A DNA stretch of 64,000 nt from Sycobia sp. Sy_11 (GCA_018907035.1 JACCIC010000212.1:434001-498000), one strand, 5' to 3'; positions 1 to 12,689 are shown, counted from the first letter of the stretch. Made by a program: numbers and translations. The notes: generated by a model from the sequence alone, not told the origin.

Positions 1-1697
1 GATCTAGTTAAAAATCTTTCCTTGCTCTGCTAACTGACTCAATTATTTTTTAAATTTTATTCGCAGTACTACAATTTTATTTTGTTCAATAATTTCTATT
101 GCCATGCTGCATGTTGGAAAAATCCATTAAAGTATTATGTGCATTAAGTAGGGCATGGGAAATAGTTTAAAGTTACAAAATTCGAAAATACCGATTATAC
201 TTGGACGCCAAAGTCGAAGTCTTGAAGAATCAAATCTTTTTAAAAAAAACTAGTTTGCCTCATATTATGACAAACTAATAAGCAAACAAATCAGGAATAC
301 AAAAAAATGGGCAAACAAAAAAAATTAATTCTGAATTAAATCTTGAGAGCCGTCGGCATGAAAAATCGCTTTTCAAAAATTAAACTACGAGTCGAAATTA
401 ACGTCGGGATAACTCAAGCTCTCATTCGCGAAAACACTCTCGTCTCTCGTGTAAAAAACGAGGCAAAAGGAAGATCTGAATTTTATGTCGAACTGCATGG
501 CGAGGCGAACCAACCGCGCCGCCTTGATTATGCTCCCCTCCTTCAACTCCACCGGTGACATTAAAAATCGCGGTTGGAGGGGGCGAGGAGAAAAAAGGCA
601 GATAGGCGCGCGCAGCTGCCGTTCCGGAAATAGAATATAAAATTTCCCCAACGTAAAGTATCTCTCTTTTTCAGCGCACGCGTGATGCATAGTCTTTTGC
701 AACCACGGTTTTCGTGCACATTTATATATAAATATTTTTTTTTTCATCCGTCTAATATCCGCCACGTTGATGGGCGCGTCAGTTTCGCAAAGGTTTCGCT
801 GTTTTATTCATGTTGACGGGGAGTAATAATGAAATAAAGAGCGTGAGCGACAAATATGGTGCACGTTGACAATGTCAATTCCGAAACAAATGCGCAGCGC
901 CCAGAAGCTCAATAAAGACGTAATTATACCGTTGAAAATGTCTGCTTGCTCATTGGATTATCGATTCGAAGCGAGTGTAAATTCATTCGTCAGTACGATA
1001 ATTCCGTTGTCACGAAATCGAACGAAAAAAATTGGAAAGGATAATCGCAGAAAAAAATAAGCCGATATTATAATCAACTCAGAGCTATTCGATACATTCG
1101 TTTCAATATTCTGTAGCTATATTGGAAGAGGGTAGAAAGAACGGGAGAGAGTGAGAGAGAGAGCGAGAGAGCGCCAGACCATAAAGCCGAACGGGGCCAC
1201 CCAGGCTATATTCATACTTCTAACGGGCTCTCAGGCGAGTCGAAAGATTGAATTTTTATGCGAGTAAAGCTTCTGGCTCACCGTGAATATTGTCGGCAGC
1301 CCCACCACTCTCCATCGTCCCCGCGGATTTATGTATGCCGCGGCATAGATTCGCGGCGGGATTTAAGGTTGAATAAACTGGTCAATTGCTTGAAATTACT
1401 CATTTTGACAATAAACACGAAAATTTTTGGTTATTACGGCTATCTGCGTAAATCGTTTTCCTGTTCCTGCAAAAATTATACCCTTTCGGACTTTTAAGAT
1501 ACACATTACACACACATGCGTGCATGCTCGCACAGACGCACATACACAAATGCACGTATGCATAGTAATATACATACGCATAGTAAAAAAAAGACGAGCG
1601 AATCGGGCGACGTCGGAAGTTTGCGGTGCGTGCGCGACGGCCATTAGGGGATAATAAAAAATCCATAATCCAAGCGATCAGGCCAACTTGGATATAC

Positions 1698-1698
<1 letters not shown>

Positions 1699-1752
<54 letters not shown>
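1699..1752. repeat. (TA)n microsatellite
   Basis: Uninterrupted TA dinucleotide repeat of 27 units. Short frames that cross it read Ile-Tyr. Confidence 0.98.
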
Positions 1753-1754
<2 letters not shown>

Positions 1755-1930
1755 TTTGTATATAGATCGGGGAAAAAACGACGACGGGCGAAACTGGGTG
1801 CGCGCGCGCTTATCCTGATGAAATCTACTAATGAATTCTTGTATTATTGACTCGTATACGCGACGTATCCGACCGATCGCGTGACAAACTGCCGCTGATC
1901 AATTACATTGGCGCGCAGCGCACTCGGCCG

Positions 1931-1984
1931 AGGGAGAGAGTGAGGGAGGGAGGGAGAGAGCGAGAGAGAAAGAGGGAGAGGGAG
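1931..1984. repeat. GA/GGGA-rich purine tract
   Basis: Imperfect purine tract mixing GA and GGGA units. Confidence 0.9.
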
Positions 1985-2040
1985 CCCAATAAAGAGTAGG
2001 AATAGAAGCTCGAGCGCGTCAGTGACCACGATATAGACGA

Positions 2041-2985
2041 CTGAATTAGAATGAGTGTTATGAATTCTTAGTTCTCTGCTTTTTCCTACAATAGTTTTTC
2101 ATTAAGGTTTTAGCTAATGCTAGTCGGTGGTAATTCAATTAATGATAAAATTATAATTCTAATAATATAACTTTCGTATGTATATAGGAGTCATTTGGAT
2201 TTCGTTTTAATCTTTTTCATAATTGCTGGCGATGGCTGACCATACCCAGAGCAATCTACTTAAATATTTTGGAACAATAGTAATTAAGTTTCGGACCGAT
2301 TTTGAAGTTTTGAATATTTTATAAAAATATTCTTAGTTTTTTACATGGGTCAGCTACAGAATGCGAGTAAGAAAAAAATTTAATTGTTCAACGTTTTATA
2401 CAAGAAAACTTATTATTCTTAAAAAAATGCAAAAAAAATTGAAACTTTTTCACGATAAAGTCTCATTTTCCTGAGAAATTTCTTCAATCTTTTCTGCATA
2501 AGGAGTTTTCTGGCACAACCATGCAGTATTGTTCTCGGTTAGCTCCTACCAGACTCTTGAGAATTGCATGCGATTACTGCGTTAATGTATCAGCTGTGCA
2601 TGAAACGATTTCCGCATAGATCAGAGGCGAGTGAATTCACTTTACTGAATGAATAATTTTCTCTTCTTAGCGCATTTTCCTTTATCTCAAATTTATTTCC
2701 ACAATTATTTCCACCCATAAATTTACGCGTATATTACTCTGTGTTGATTATTTGTTAGTTTTTTCAACAAATATTTTATATGAAATATATATTTTCCTTT
2801 CAAAAGTTTATCAATTTTTTTAATTTGTCTATAAGTAAATATAATATAAATAAAATAGAACATTTCATACGACTGACATTGTAATGTATTTTTAATAATT
2901 TTTTAAAATTTCCTTTTAACATCAAATAACCTTTACATCCTCAAAGCAACAATAACTCTTTTGTTCCTTTAGATTATTTTGCATA
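2041..2985. other. AT-rich non-coding stretch
   Basis: AT-rich DNA with many short A and T runs and frequent stop codons in every frame. I see no gene, RNA or organised repeat here. Confidence 0.75.
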
Positions 2986-3700
2986 TGCCATGCAAACGAA
3001 CAGTCTCTTCGTCCCAGTCAGTGTGCTAAAACCGAATCGCTCGCATTCTCGCGTATATAAACTCGTACATTGCAAAATGGAAAGGAAAAAAAAAGAGAGT
3101 CGCACCGAGGAGGCAGCTACCCGTGCACACAACGCAAACAATTTACATCTTCATTCAGGCGCGCTTGAATAACTCGACCCGACACGCATACCGGAATCCC
3201 TCTCTCCTTCCCCTCCCTTGCTGAGGCGAGGCGAGGACGGTCCACAGTGCAAGGCTGAATGGCGTGTAATTAAGTCACGGTGGCGCCAATGCGTCCCTTT
3301 ACCTCCAACGCCCCCCCCTCCCCTCCGCCTGCACAACCCGGGTCCATCCCGCGGGACTCGACCAGGAACAAACAAAGCTAAATGAACGGCGGGACTCCTG
3401 GAGCTCGCGGAACACATTATGAATCTCGGGAGTCGGAGGCTCCCGGCGCGCTCCCGATTCCGATCTACCCGGCAATCTATGTACAGGGATATTGAGCACG
3501 GAACAAACTGCTTCGAGATACGAGCCAGGCCGCCCGAATGTCGAATGTCTACGGAATTTTGGAAAAGGGGACGGTGCGAATAGTTTTTTCGGCTCTTTGT
3601 ACGCTTGCCAAAATTGAACGCGGTCTTTTAAAAAGAGACTAATTTCGAACAGCGGCATATCTAATGTCCGACTCACAGATCTTCATGTTCGGTGCATTTT
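2986..3700. other. GC-richer block, no gene seen
   Basis: Composition rises to moderate GC with a C8 run at 3311-3318. Frames of 88 and 125 codons on the minus strand overlap each other in different phases and show no domain. From 3700 to 4250 the DNA is AT-rich again and featureless. Confidence 0.65.
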
Positions 3701-4254
3701 TCTAACGGAAGAAACGTTTACTTTATGACGAGAATATTTCTAAAGTAATAAAATCACTCTTAGGCATTCGAGTTCCTGAAGATAGGATTTTGGGAGATTA
3801 ATGGGCCTTTAATGAAATACAAAATACACTTTCGTGATTTTATTTACCGATTTAAATATCAAAATAATAATCATTCGAAATGACATAACCAAAGACGTAA
3901 CACATTATTTATATGGATTAGAAAAGTTTTTGTATTTTATCATACTAACTGACATAATAAATTACTGTTTAACGCTGTTCTACTATACCTTTTATGTTTA
4001 CCCGTCACGGCATATTGGTTTTCCGATGCTAAACAGTCTTTGTTTAACATAAAGTTTGTTTGACGGATCAATGAGAATTATAGACATATTTAATCTGGAT
4101 TTCTTTCCGAATGTCCAATTTACAAGAATTTCGATTACAGATCCTAAATTAAATCGCGAAACTATTGACGGACGACAATCATTACCGTTACCGCTGCTCC
4201 TTTTGTTCATTAGATAACAATAACCACCTATCGAATTAGCGTCCACGCGCAATT

Positions 4255-4790
4255 TAGCACACGAGCAGCCGAGCAACCGCCCCCCCCCTCCACGGCTTCG
4301 CCGTCGAATAATAATATTAAACACACGCGGGGCCATTATCCGCGCGCAGTTTCACAACTAATAAATATCGGAGTTACGGCCGTGGGTGTTGGATGGGGGG
4401 GGGGGAGGGGAGGGCACCGCCGCGCCGGGGCAGAGCATCTTCGCATCCGGCGGCGCGGATCGATATTGCACCCTCGACGCCGCACGGCGCGTCGTCACCT
4501 GAATTATTCAAGACGCTCCCCGGGGCCGCGTCGCGAGGGGGAAGGGGCGCATCGCGGGCCTGCAGCGTTACGTGCACGGGGCGACGCGTCGACGCGCGCC
4601 GCTTGACCGTCGACCATCGGGCGATGATGCAGAGCCGTGGGCGGGGTGGGGGAGGGCGTTTTCGACAGGCCGGACGTAGGGGCTGCGCGCGATAAGTATC
4701 TCGTTACATTCCGGGGTGTGACGAATTGATACGAAGACAGGCGAATCAGGGGGAAAGGGATCATCGGCGCGCGCCGCCGGGGATTTGATG
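4255..4790. promoter_or_regulatory. Compact CpG-dense island
   Basis: About 535 bp of strongly GC-rich DNA lies between AT-rich flanks, with repeated GCGCG and CGACGCG words, a C9 run at 4280-4288, a G11 run at 4395-4405 and the palindrome cgacgcgtcg at 4582-4591. Five frames of 67-100 codons overlap on both strands, as expected from composition. No recognisable gene. Confidence 0.3.
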
Positions 4791-5815
4791 ACGACACCTC
4801 GAATTTGGCTGATCATCCCAGCTGACGAGTGGATTTTCCATGAATTATATATATATATTCTAACGTATAGTTATGTTTTGGAAATGCCATCAATAGAGAG
4901 TATACAAACTTTAAAGTGCGCTCGGAGGTGTTTTTACAAAAAGTTTCTTTTACAAGTAGGGAGATAGCTACGCATTTCTGATGAATTCTTCAGATGTTTT
5001 TTTAATTTTTTTTTCTTGAGAAAGTTATGATTATAAAATCAATTTAGTATTGTATGTTTTAATGATTTAACTATTTTCCAATATCAATTCACTATGATAT
5101 CGCGTTGAAAGTGCTACTATTTCGAATTGACTATGTCCGCTGTGGTATAGTATTCTAATCTGTAGTTTTTCCGAATTGGAGAAAATTGATACAGGTATTA
5201 TAAAATTCATAAAGATCCTAGGATGTTCAATATTTTATGCAGCATTCTGATTCTATCTATGTTCAACTAATACAGTCGTAATATCCTTATCCTTAACAAC
5301 GGATTGTCGTAGATTTTACTCCACCACCTAAATATTCAGCACATAGAAGCCATTCCTCTACCGTGCACTTCAGCACCTTCCACTTTAATTCTCAGAAGAT
5401 CTTTATATTCAACTCCTTGCTTCCTATTACCGTTTTCCATATTAATACATTCAGTCTCACCTCACCATACAAATTACTAATTTAACTTATTGAATTACTA
5501 TACGTTAATAATATATGCTATTTCCACCATAGAATCGAGAAATATTTTATGACCAAATTTACTGAACGTTGCCCTATTCAGTCCGTGAAATGACTCGCAT
5601 AAGAGAACCAGCTCCTTATAATATAAAACTATTTACTCTTCCGATATTTAATTCTACAGTGCTAATTTTTAGACTCTTTCTAAAACACATGTAACCAGAA
5701 GTAAATATTCTACGATGCGGTGCTTGGTTCTATCGAACGAGCACAAACTTCTTGAGCAAAATTATTTAATAATCGTCAGATTTTTCAGAAGATAATAAAA
5801 AAAAAAAAAAAGAAG
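4791..5815. other. AT-rich non-coding stretch
   Basis: AT-rich DNA that ends in an A15 run at 5797-5811. A 34-codon minus-strand frame at 5336-5440 has a protein-like residue mix but matches nothing I recognise. Nothing else stands out. Confidence 0.7.
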
Positions 5816-6345
5816 AAACACCCGCCGGCCGTAACACCTTCGAAATATTCAAAATTCAACTCTCCGCGTCCCGTCGCATTTTCGCTCCGCGCGAAAACTT
5901 TTCTAACGTCTAATCTGATTCCCGCGCGCGCCGGATTTATCCCCGAACTTTGCCGTTTCCCGCGAATCCCCGAGGCGTCGTGCTCGTCGAGCCTCCACCG
6001 CTATCGGCCCGGGAAAGGCCGGGCCCGCTGCTATACGAGTCCCCGAGCCCCTGTTATCGCGGCCGTATATCCTGCTCTGGAATCCAATCGGTGCCCGTGT
6101 ACGAGCTTCAACCCCGCCCCCCTCCCCTCGAATCGTTAGGTCGTTGTATTTTCTGGCCTCGAATTGTTTAATGGATGGCTGAAGTCGCCTTCGAAAAGAA
6201 CGCGGCAGTTTAAGAGCTCGCAGTTTTATTGGTACTTACGATCGCTACTTCGTGCCGGCTCGACTCTATCGCGTATCAGAGGCTTTCGCGTTTATTTCGG
6301 CGAGCATTGATGTCTTGAAAGTTGTGCCATTCTGTTTTAGGAAAA
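5816..6345. other. GC/CpG-rich block, candidate regulatory
   Basis: Sharp switch to CpG-rich sequence immediately after the A15 run, fading after about 6345. It contains one 73-codon plus-strand frame without a domain. No promoter motif that I would trust. Confidence 0.5.
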
Positions 6346-7260
6346 GAATCGTGCAATAATAGTATATATGGACTTTTTAGCAATCTCATAGAAAATAATG
6401 ATCACTTTGTACAACCAATGACTATTATTTCATACTTTATATATCCGAGCTTCTGTCAGATATTTAAAACAAACTCCTTATAACATCATCTTTGTATGAA
6501 TATTACAATTAACCATGCTGTTCAGGAAGTTTGTTTAAGATACATAAAAATTATGCACATTTGGATAATAATTTCAATCAATAAATAGATAACTTTTAAT
6601 GCGAATATTATAATCCTTCAAAGTATGCTTGTACATAATTTAGAAACGTGTGCCAACGTATAATTCAATGATTCTCCTGCGAAATACATCATGCTGACAA
6701 GAGAAAAGCAGGGAATAGAATTGAGAAGCCATTGACCCTGCTCCGCAGGCGAATGAACCTTCTTCCAGTCAGACTACGCCAGCATCATCGTAATAAAATC
6801 TCGCGGATAATGCGCAAGCAGGACCTTCGGGACAGAGAGGTAAACACTGACAAAGATGCGAGCAGCCGTCCAACTTCGAATTTCTCCATGATGAATTTTA
6901 GATTTACAATTTTCTACGCGCTTTTATGGGTAAAGTATGTATAAAGCCTGGTATTTAAAGATGCATTAATTCTTCTTTGCTTTTAATTAATATGTTCATA
7001 ACAAGCAACCGTGTCAGGGTGAATTATAATTGGAGTGCATTCATTTTCAAACAGTAATAGTTGATCAATTTTCTGAAATAGATAAAAATAGTTTATCGTA
7101 GCTAGTTTTTTTAACGTTTAATTTACTGTTTTATATTCTTCATCCACTATTAACGCTTCTGAGCAAAATTTCAAAATCAAATCTCCAACTAAATGAGAGA
7201 AAATTAGACCTAAGATTGGAAGAGGATTCTTAATCGCACTCCTATCGAGAATCCATAGGA
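6346..7260. other. AT-rich non-coding stretch
   Basis: AT-rich throughout, with a 70-codon frame at 6732-6944 that shows no domain. No repeats or RNA genes seen. Confidence 0.7.
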
Positions 7261-7884
7261 AAAGTCAGCTGCGGGTTATCGCAGTCAGCTCCAAAAACAT
7301 ACCGCCACCTGCATCCGCTCGCAAGTTTCGCCATAATTCGGTTTTCTCCAATCCTTTACTCGAAAGTCTCATCACGAATCGACGAGCGCCTCGCAAGGGC
7401 ACTCCACCCGTGAGAGCCCCTCTTCGCCCCAACTGCGCCCCAACGCGCGGTTCTCTCGCACCCCTTCTCTCCTCCCCCCACCTCGCACTAAATACCTGCA
7501 ATTAGGAAAATTCCGGCGGAATGTTACACCGTAATCGCTCGCTCTTAACGTGTGAAAGTGAAAAGAGCGGGCCGATGAATGGCGGGGCTCCCGGTGAGGG
7601 AGCCGGCTTCAGGCGGGAAACGAGAAGTTTGCCGTTTGCCATTTTAATAAGCGGCCTTTCGCCCCCCGCCGTTACTGCACTGCTTCCATCCACATGCACG
7701 CGTACACGCGCACACTCAGTGCTGTAGCTTTTTACCCGCGAGGGAAACTTCACGAGGGACGGGGGAATGGTGGCAGAGAGTCGAGCGATGTGCTTGTTTG
7801 TCCGCGGCTTACAGTCGGGAGGATTTAGACGCAGAACAATGCGATGAGCAACGCAACCGGGTCTCTCCTCTCGCGGTATATAAT

Positions 7885-7885
<1 letters not shown>
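7261..7885. other. GC-rich block next to a TA tract
   Basis: GC-rich DNA with CpG words such as CGCGCG, ending at the TA microsatellite that starts at 7891. Frames of 78 and 178 codons on minus and 68 on plus overlap; the 178-codon frame runs through the TA repeat as Ile-Tyr and is not a gene. Confidence 0.6.

Positions 7886-7890
<5 letters not shown>

Positions 7891-7948
<58 letters not shown>
7891..7948. repeat. (AT)n microsatellite
   Basis: Uninterrupted AT repeat of 29 units at the right edge of a GC-rich block. Confidence 0.98.
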
Positions 7949-7954
<6 letters not shown>

Positions 7955-8969
7955 TGTAGTAGGAGTGAATAAATCGAGTCTCGTTAGTTTCAAACTTTCG
8001 AGCTCGCTGCTTTTCATTTGAGCTCGATCGCTTTGCACTTTTTGCCATAATTAGATCGTGATTAGTTTGATACTTCAATGGGGATGCAAGGGTCCACCTG
8101 AAAACACTAGGCGAACCTAATACACCAGTCTCCATTGAATTCGACAGATAATGCTCTTCTTTTGAAAATCTATAATTAACGCGAAAGTTGTTAATCTTCT
8201 TGTATCATAGGCTATGGTTTATGAGGGTGCATTTCGAGGGTCGCATCAAGCTTTCGCATGCTCACGTTATAAGCAATATTTAATAACTTATGTCATTAAA
8301 GTAGATACTTAACACCAAGTGCTAAAACATCCAGGTCGTGAATTCAGCCTGAACTTTAAGATATTGTCTACTGGTTCATAAGGCGGATAATTTATACAAC
8401 GAATTTATTATGGAAAAGTTTTATGTATAAATTAAAAATTTTATTAAATCTTCGGAATGAATCAACTGTTAAGCATCATTTATAATTATCAAATAAGCCG
8501 AAAATATATACACCAACAAACAGTCAAGTACAGTTCCTAGCCACCAGGGAAATCGGGTCAACAACTGCCATTCTAATGAATCACCCACGACACCCAAGTC
8601 AGTGGCCAATCCATTGTTCCCCGGCTGTCTTTTTCCTCGGAGCTATCCTTACGCTCGGAGAGACCCCGCCAATTAGCTAATTCCTTCGACGCTGCTCCTT
8701 GATCCTACATGCGATTAAAAAAGAAAAAAAAATAGAGGAAGAATCTGCAAAGGCGAAAAAGAAAGCAGCCTTCCCAGGACGTCGAAGGACGAAACAATGC
8801 CAACGACTCCCCGGCCTTTCTTTGATGTATTTTTCTCGTTGGCTAAAGGGCACCTCGTACGTGCCCGCGTACAAAGAAACTGCGCGTACGCTCGCACGTA
8901 CACGCGCGCAACTCTCTGTGCTTAACGGGATAACACGCCTCGGTGAAAAGCGAAGGAGAGAAAGAAAGA

Positions 8970-8970
<1 letters not shown>
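7949..8970. other. Non-coding, intermediate composition
   Basis: AT-rich to about 8520, then intermediate and rising in CpG toward a GA tract at 8974. Alternating purine-pyrimidine words (GCGCGTACG) lie near 8881-8910. No gene recognised. Confidence 0.65.

Positions 8971-8973
<3 letters not shown>

Positions 8974-9017
<44 letters not shown>
8974..9017. repeat. (GA)n microsatellite
   Basis: GA repeat of about 22 units within a longer purine-rich stretch (about 8953-9058). Confidence 0.97.
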
Positions 9018-9019
<2 letters not shown>

Positions 9020-10530
9020 GAAAGGTGGGGGAGGAGGGGGATAAAGGTAGAGAAGAAAAAACATCACGGCACGAGGCCGTGAAATTAGGCGCCCCAGACG
9101 TCTGACTGTATTCGGGGAGGAATTTTCGCATGCCTCGCCTTCGAGAATTTGCACGGATGCTTGGAAATGCAATATTATCTCTGACATAATGCCGTTGCTT
9201 TTTTGTGCTTTTTATTTTTGCTTTACCGACTCCGTTGCCTCCCCCCCCCCCTCATGCCTCGCGCTCTCGGAAGAACAAAGACTTCGGAGATTCGGCCGCA
9301 CCACTTCCGCAAATTCTGTTTCGTTTTGTTTCGGCTGACAAAGGCACAAAGTAATTTTGTAACGAGTCGAGCAGTTCGTCAAGTTTGCTACCCGGGACTG
9401 AGATTTTCGCTGCATGTCGGTATAAAGAAAATTCGCTCTTTACATTGTAATAAAGATTTATTATCATTCACAACATTTACTAGATAGTTATAAAATATTC
9501 GCAAATGTTTTAATTTAGGAACTAGCAGTCAATTAGTGCTATCATGTCAGAAATAAGTAGAATTCAAGATCCGCTCAACTAATTTCATACATAATTAGTC
9601 GAAAAAAAACAAAATATTTATAGATAATACAAATATAAATAATTTTTATTAAGCAAATTCAAACAATTCTAAAATAACACGTAGCATCTGAATCCGTTCG
9701 CAATAATGGCTAATAAACGAAACTATTAGAACAAGAAAGAAAATATGAGGTGGTGAACTAGATACATCGCAATTTTTGAGGTTATGTCATGTGATATATA
9801 GAAATCTAGTTCAGTTGTCACCTACTGCCACCATAACTCTTCAAAATTCATTTATTTAATATATTAGACATTTTCGTCCACAGTGTTGAAGTAGGTTGTT
9901 CATTCTTTCTTGTTTACAGATATTAGATAATCGGTTTGTGGAACGAATTAATACTCAAATATTTGTAAAAGTACTGATAAATAAAAAAGTTACCGAATTG
10001 TGTTGAGAATATTATCTAAAGAGATTTCGAGACCACTGATCACGATTGGTCGATTTAGCCGGTGATCAATATTTCTGTTACAATCGCCAGGCTTAGGCTC
10101 TCATCTTAGGATTCTTGCAGGCTGCTTCAAGCATTGAAACTGCAATATGTCTTTATAGAAAAATCATATGCAGCTATGAAACAATAATTCTCAATTTTAA
10201 AAACTCTGTTAGCACATAACCTTAAATATCACCGAACCGCTTAACATGATTTGTAAAATCCATGGACTTATTTGGATTACTCCAGAAATTATATAGTTGA
10301 AATTTTTCAACTGCATTTTCTGTAAACGAATCTGGAAATTAATAAATCAAAAATTGAAATGAAAATAATAATCAAAATTTGCCTCCAATTGTTCGAACAA
10401 AGTAAAGACTATCGTTGAGACTAATTTGCTCTTATTTATAAATAAATAATTAACGTTGCTATCAAATCAAATCTCTATTCGCAGCGAAGTAAGAGCAAAC
10501 GTTCTTACCAGTTCCATCCCATTCAATCAT
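9018..10530. other. Non-coding, GC-rich to AT-rich
   Basis: GC-rich to about 9420 with a C11 run at 9241-9251, then AT-rich to the TA tract at 10532. A small imperfect inverted repeat (TGATCAC at 10037-10043 and GTGATCA at 10062-10068) is present. Overlapping frames at 9203-9487 and 9212-9467 have no domain. Confidence 0.65.
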
Positions 10531-10531
10531 C

Positions 10532-10541
10532 GTATATATAC

Positions 10542-10602
<61 letters not shown>
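10532..10602. repeat. (TA)n microsatellite
   Basis: TA repeat with two TACA interruptions in its left third; the right part is perfect. It borders a CpG-rich block. Confidence 0.98.
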
Positions 10603-10603
<1 letters not shown>

Positions 10604-10604
10604 T

Positions 10605-11060
10605 TGCGTGCAATCTCTCGCTCTAATCTTGGCCGCGGAGACACCGAAGGAGGCGGAGGTATAGGAAGGAAAGCCCACGGTAAAGTAAGAGCGGACCAAG
10701 AAGTTTGAGGGCGACTTGGGCTTTTCGCCCCCCCCCCCCCCGAGAGAGTTCACTTCGAGCCGATTCAATGGCATTGACGGAGCAGCCGACGGCGGGTCGT
10801 CCCGCGTAGGTGTCTATATGTCCGCGCTTCGGGGGCACATTCGACGATTGCGCCAGACGCGTGGGCCATTCCGATAGCTTCTGCCGGCTGGTCCGAGTGC
10901 GCGGAGACGGGAACGAGCCAGGGGTCGGGGTAGAAGGATGCGAGTTTGCTTTATGTCCAAGTTTACTTTGCTCGGCTGGATAAAGAAGGGGGCTGAGCGA
11001 GACCGAGAGGGAGAGAGAGAGAGAGAGAGAGAGAGTGAGAGAGCGTAAGCACTGTTGAAA
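10605..11060. other. GC-rich block with C14 run and GA tract
   Basis: A CpG-rich block directly right of the TA tract. It contains the longest C homopolymer in the window (C14, 10728-10741) and ends with a GA tract at 11010-11035. Minus-strand frames of 83 and 71 codons overlap and show no domain. Confidence 0.6.
11010..11035. repeat. (GA)n microsatellite
   Basis: Short GA repeat within purine-rich DNA at the right edge of a GC-rich block. Confidence 0.93.
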
Positions 11061-11930
11061 GAAGAACGGCTATTCCTCTACACGATGTTGAGAATCTGTT
11101 GTAGCGAGGGTCCTCCCGAAAATATCCGTTTTCAAAACGGTAATATTTCGTGTTTCTTAAGTTTTTGAGAAGTACTTTTTGTCATGAATAACTCGCATTA
11201 AGATAAAAACAAAAGAGCAGGCTTCTTAATTAGGAATTGAATTTTTATTAAAATGGAATTTACTATTATCTGAGAATGCGAAAATAAGGAACAACAATCA
11301 GATGAACATGTCTATATTGCAGTATTTCGATAATTTCGTGTTTTTCGATAGTAAGAGGATCCTGATATAAAATCTGACAGTCTTCACACTGAATGGCCGT
11401 ACATTTCATGGCTGAAAAATAGCTGTTTAGCAAGCTCCCTTTCACTGTGCACAATCCTAATGTACCTGATAATTAAAATCAATAACGCAATATTTACAAC
11501 TTGATAATTCATTCAATAATTCAAATAATGAAGGTTGCACAACTTACACTCACAACTTCTATTACATCCGCAACTATCCGATAAATGACAATTCTTTATT
11601 GTGAAACGCAATATGCTACCCAGCCGGTTTCAGCATGAAAATATACAAATTGTTATATTGTAAGATGGTCTCGTCAAATATTCTGTTATATGTAACGCGG
11701 CGTTATGACGGTCAAATTTTTCATCAATACATCTCCTTAAAACGATTTATTTTATCTCGGTCAGCTGTTCTCAGAATTTTCTAATAAAATGCATTTCTGC
11801 CAGCAGGAACTCAATAGCTAAATAAGTCATGTTCAATAAATAAATTCCAGGCACACGTAAAGCGATATTTGTCACACAAAAAATGCTGCTGTTCTTAAAA
11901 AGAATACAGCGAGTCTCTGATATCATACTT
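11061..11930. other. AT-rich stretch holding the possible exon
   Basis: AT-rich DNA. Apart from the weak zinc-finger-like frame described separately, I see no gene, RNA or repeat. Confidence 0.65.
11266..11411 (-). other. Possible terminal exon with zinc-finger-like motif
   Basis: On the minus strand a 3' splice-site-like sequence (CTATTTTTCAG ending at 11412) opens a frame that runs to TAA at 11268-11266, with a possible AATAAA poly(A) signal at 11249-11244. The frame contains C-x2-C-x3-Y-x5-I-x2-H, which matches the first part of a C2H2 zinc finger in spacing and in its hydrophobic positions. The second histidine is not at the usual 3-5 spacing; later histidines come after 9 and 11 residues. 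It could be the last exon of a gene continuing to higher coordinates, a decayed finger, or chance. A 62-codon frame extends upstream to 11454 without needing the splice site. No upstream partner exon was recognised. Confidence 0.15.
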
Positions 11931-12003
11931 CAAAGTGCTTTTCAAAACGACGGAAAAAGGAGAAAGGGCTAACGGTGGTACAGGCAGAAGAAAGAAAGAG
12001 CGA

Positions 12004-12006
<3 letters not shown>

Positions 12007-12042
<36 letters not shown>
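12007..12042. repeat. (GA)n microsatellite
   Basis: Perfect GA repeat of about 18 units. It starts a 620-bp cluster of simple repeats that runs to 12660. Confidence 0.97.
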
Positions 12043-12048
<6 letters not shown>

Positions 12049-12325
12049 CGCGCCCGAGAAAGAGTCCCGTGGAGCAAAGAAGGCACAAAAAGAAAATAAG
12101 TAGAAGAGAGTCCTCCCTTGGATCGTGACAAATATCCGAGACACATAGGCGCGATAAAGTGTATTTCCAATATATTCCGCCCGACGGGAGGGGGCGACAC
12201 CTTTGTATGGTACCACCACGCGCTAAAAGTGAAATACAGGGGTTGGCGGTGGAAACGGGGGCGAGGGGGCAGGGGTGCCTAGGTGCCTTTTCCACGCGGG
12301 TCTCCTTCTGCCTATACAGTTCTGC

Positions 12326-12392
12326 ATGTATGTGCATACGTGTGTGTGTGTGTGTATGTGTATGCGTGTGCGCGCGTATGTGTACGCGCGCA
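12326..12392. repeat. (TG)n/(CG)n alternating tract
   Basis: Alternating purine-pyrimidine DNA (TG with CG and TA steps), with the potential to adopt Z-DNA. Confidence 0.92.
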
Positions 12393-12592
12393 CCGAGGGG
12401 TGTTGGCCTCTCACTTGGCTGCCTTCTTTCGCCTCCGTACATACGGACGACTTCAAAGAAGAAGAGGATGAGGCTGAGGCCGAGGAGGAGGAAGAGAACC
12501 AGAACTGTAGCCGGCTCGGGCTTTTGTGAACAAGCCTGTACTCTTCGTCGTTTGATTTGTCGTGGAATCGTTGGAAGCAAAAGAAAGAGACA

Positions 12593-12596
<4 letters not shown>

Positions 12597-12624
<28 letters not shown>
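12597..12624. repeat. (GA)n microsatellite
   Basis: Perfect GA repeat of about 14 units, followed by purine-rich DNA to 12655. Confidence 0.95.
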
Positions 12625-12627
<3 letters not shown>

Positions 12628-12689
12628 GGAGGGAGAGGAAGAGATGGTTAGGGAGATGTGTACACTTAGCGCACCGCTAATGGATGAAA

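Larger units (their letters stand above)
1..2040. other. Non-coding, mixed composition with several repeats
   Basis: The first 340 bp are AT-rich, then the composition is intermediate to 2040. GA-rich tracts lie at 1144-1171 and 1931-1984, a CA/TG tract at 1500-1580 and a TA tract at 1699-1752. Short frames (60-126 codons) carry no recognisable domain, and some simply translate the repeats. Confidence 0.7.
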
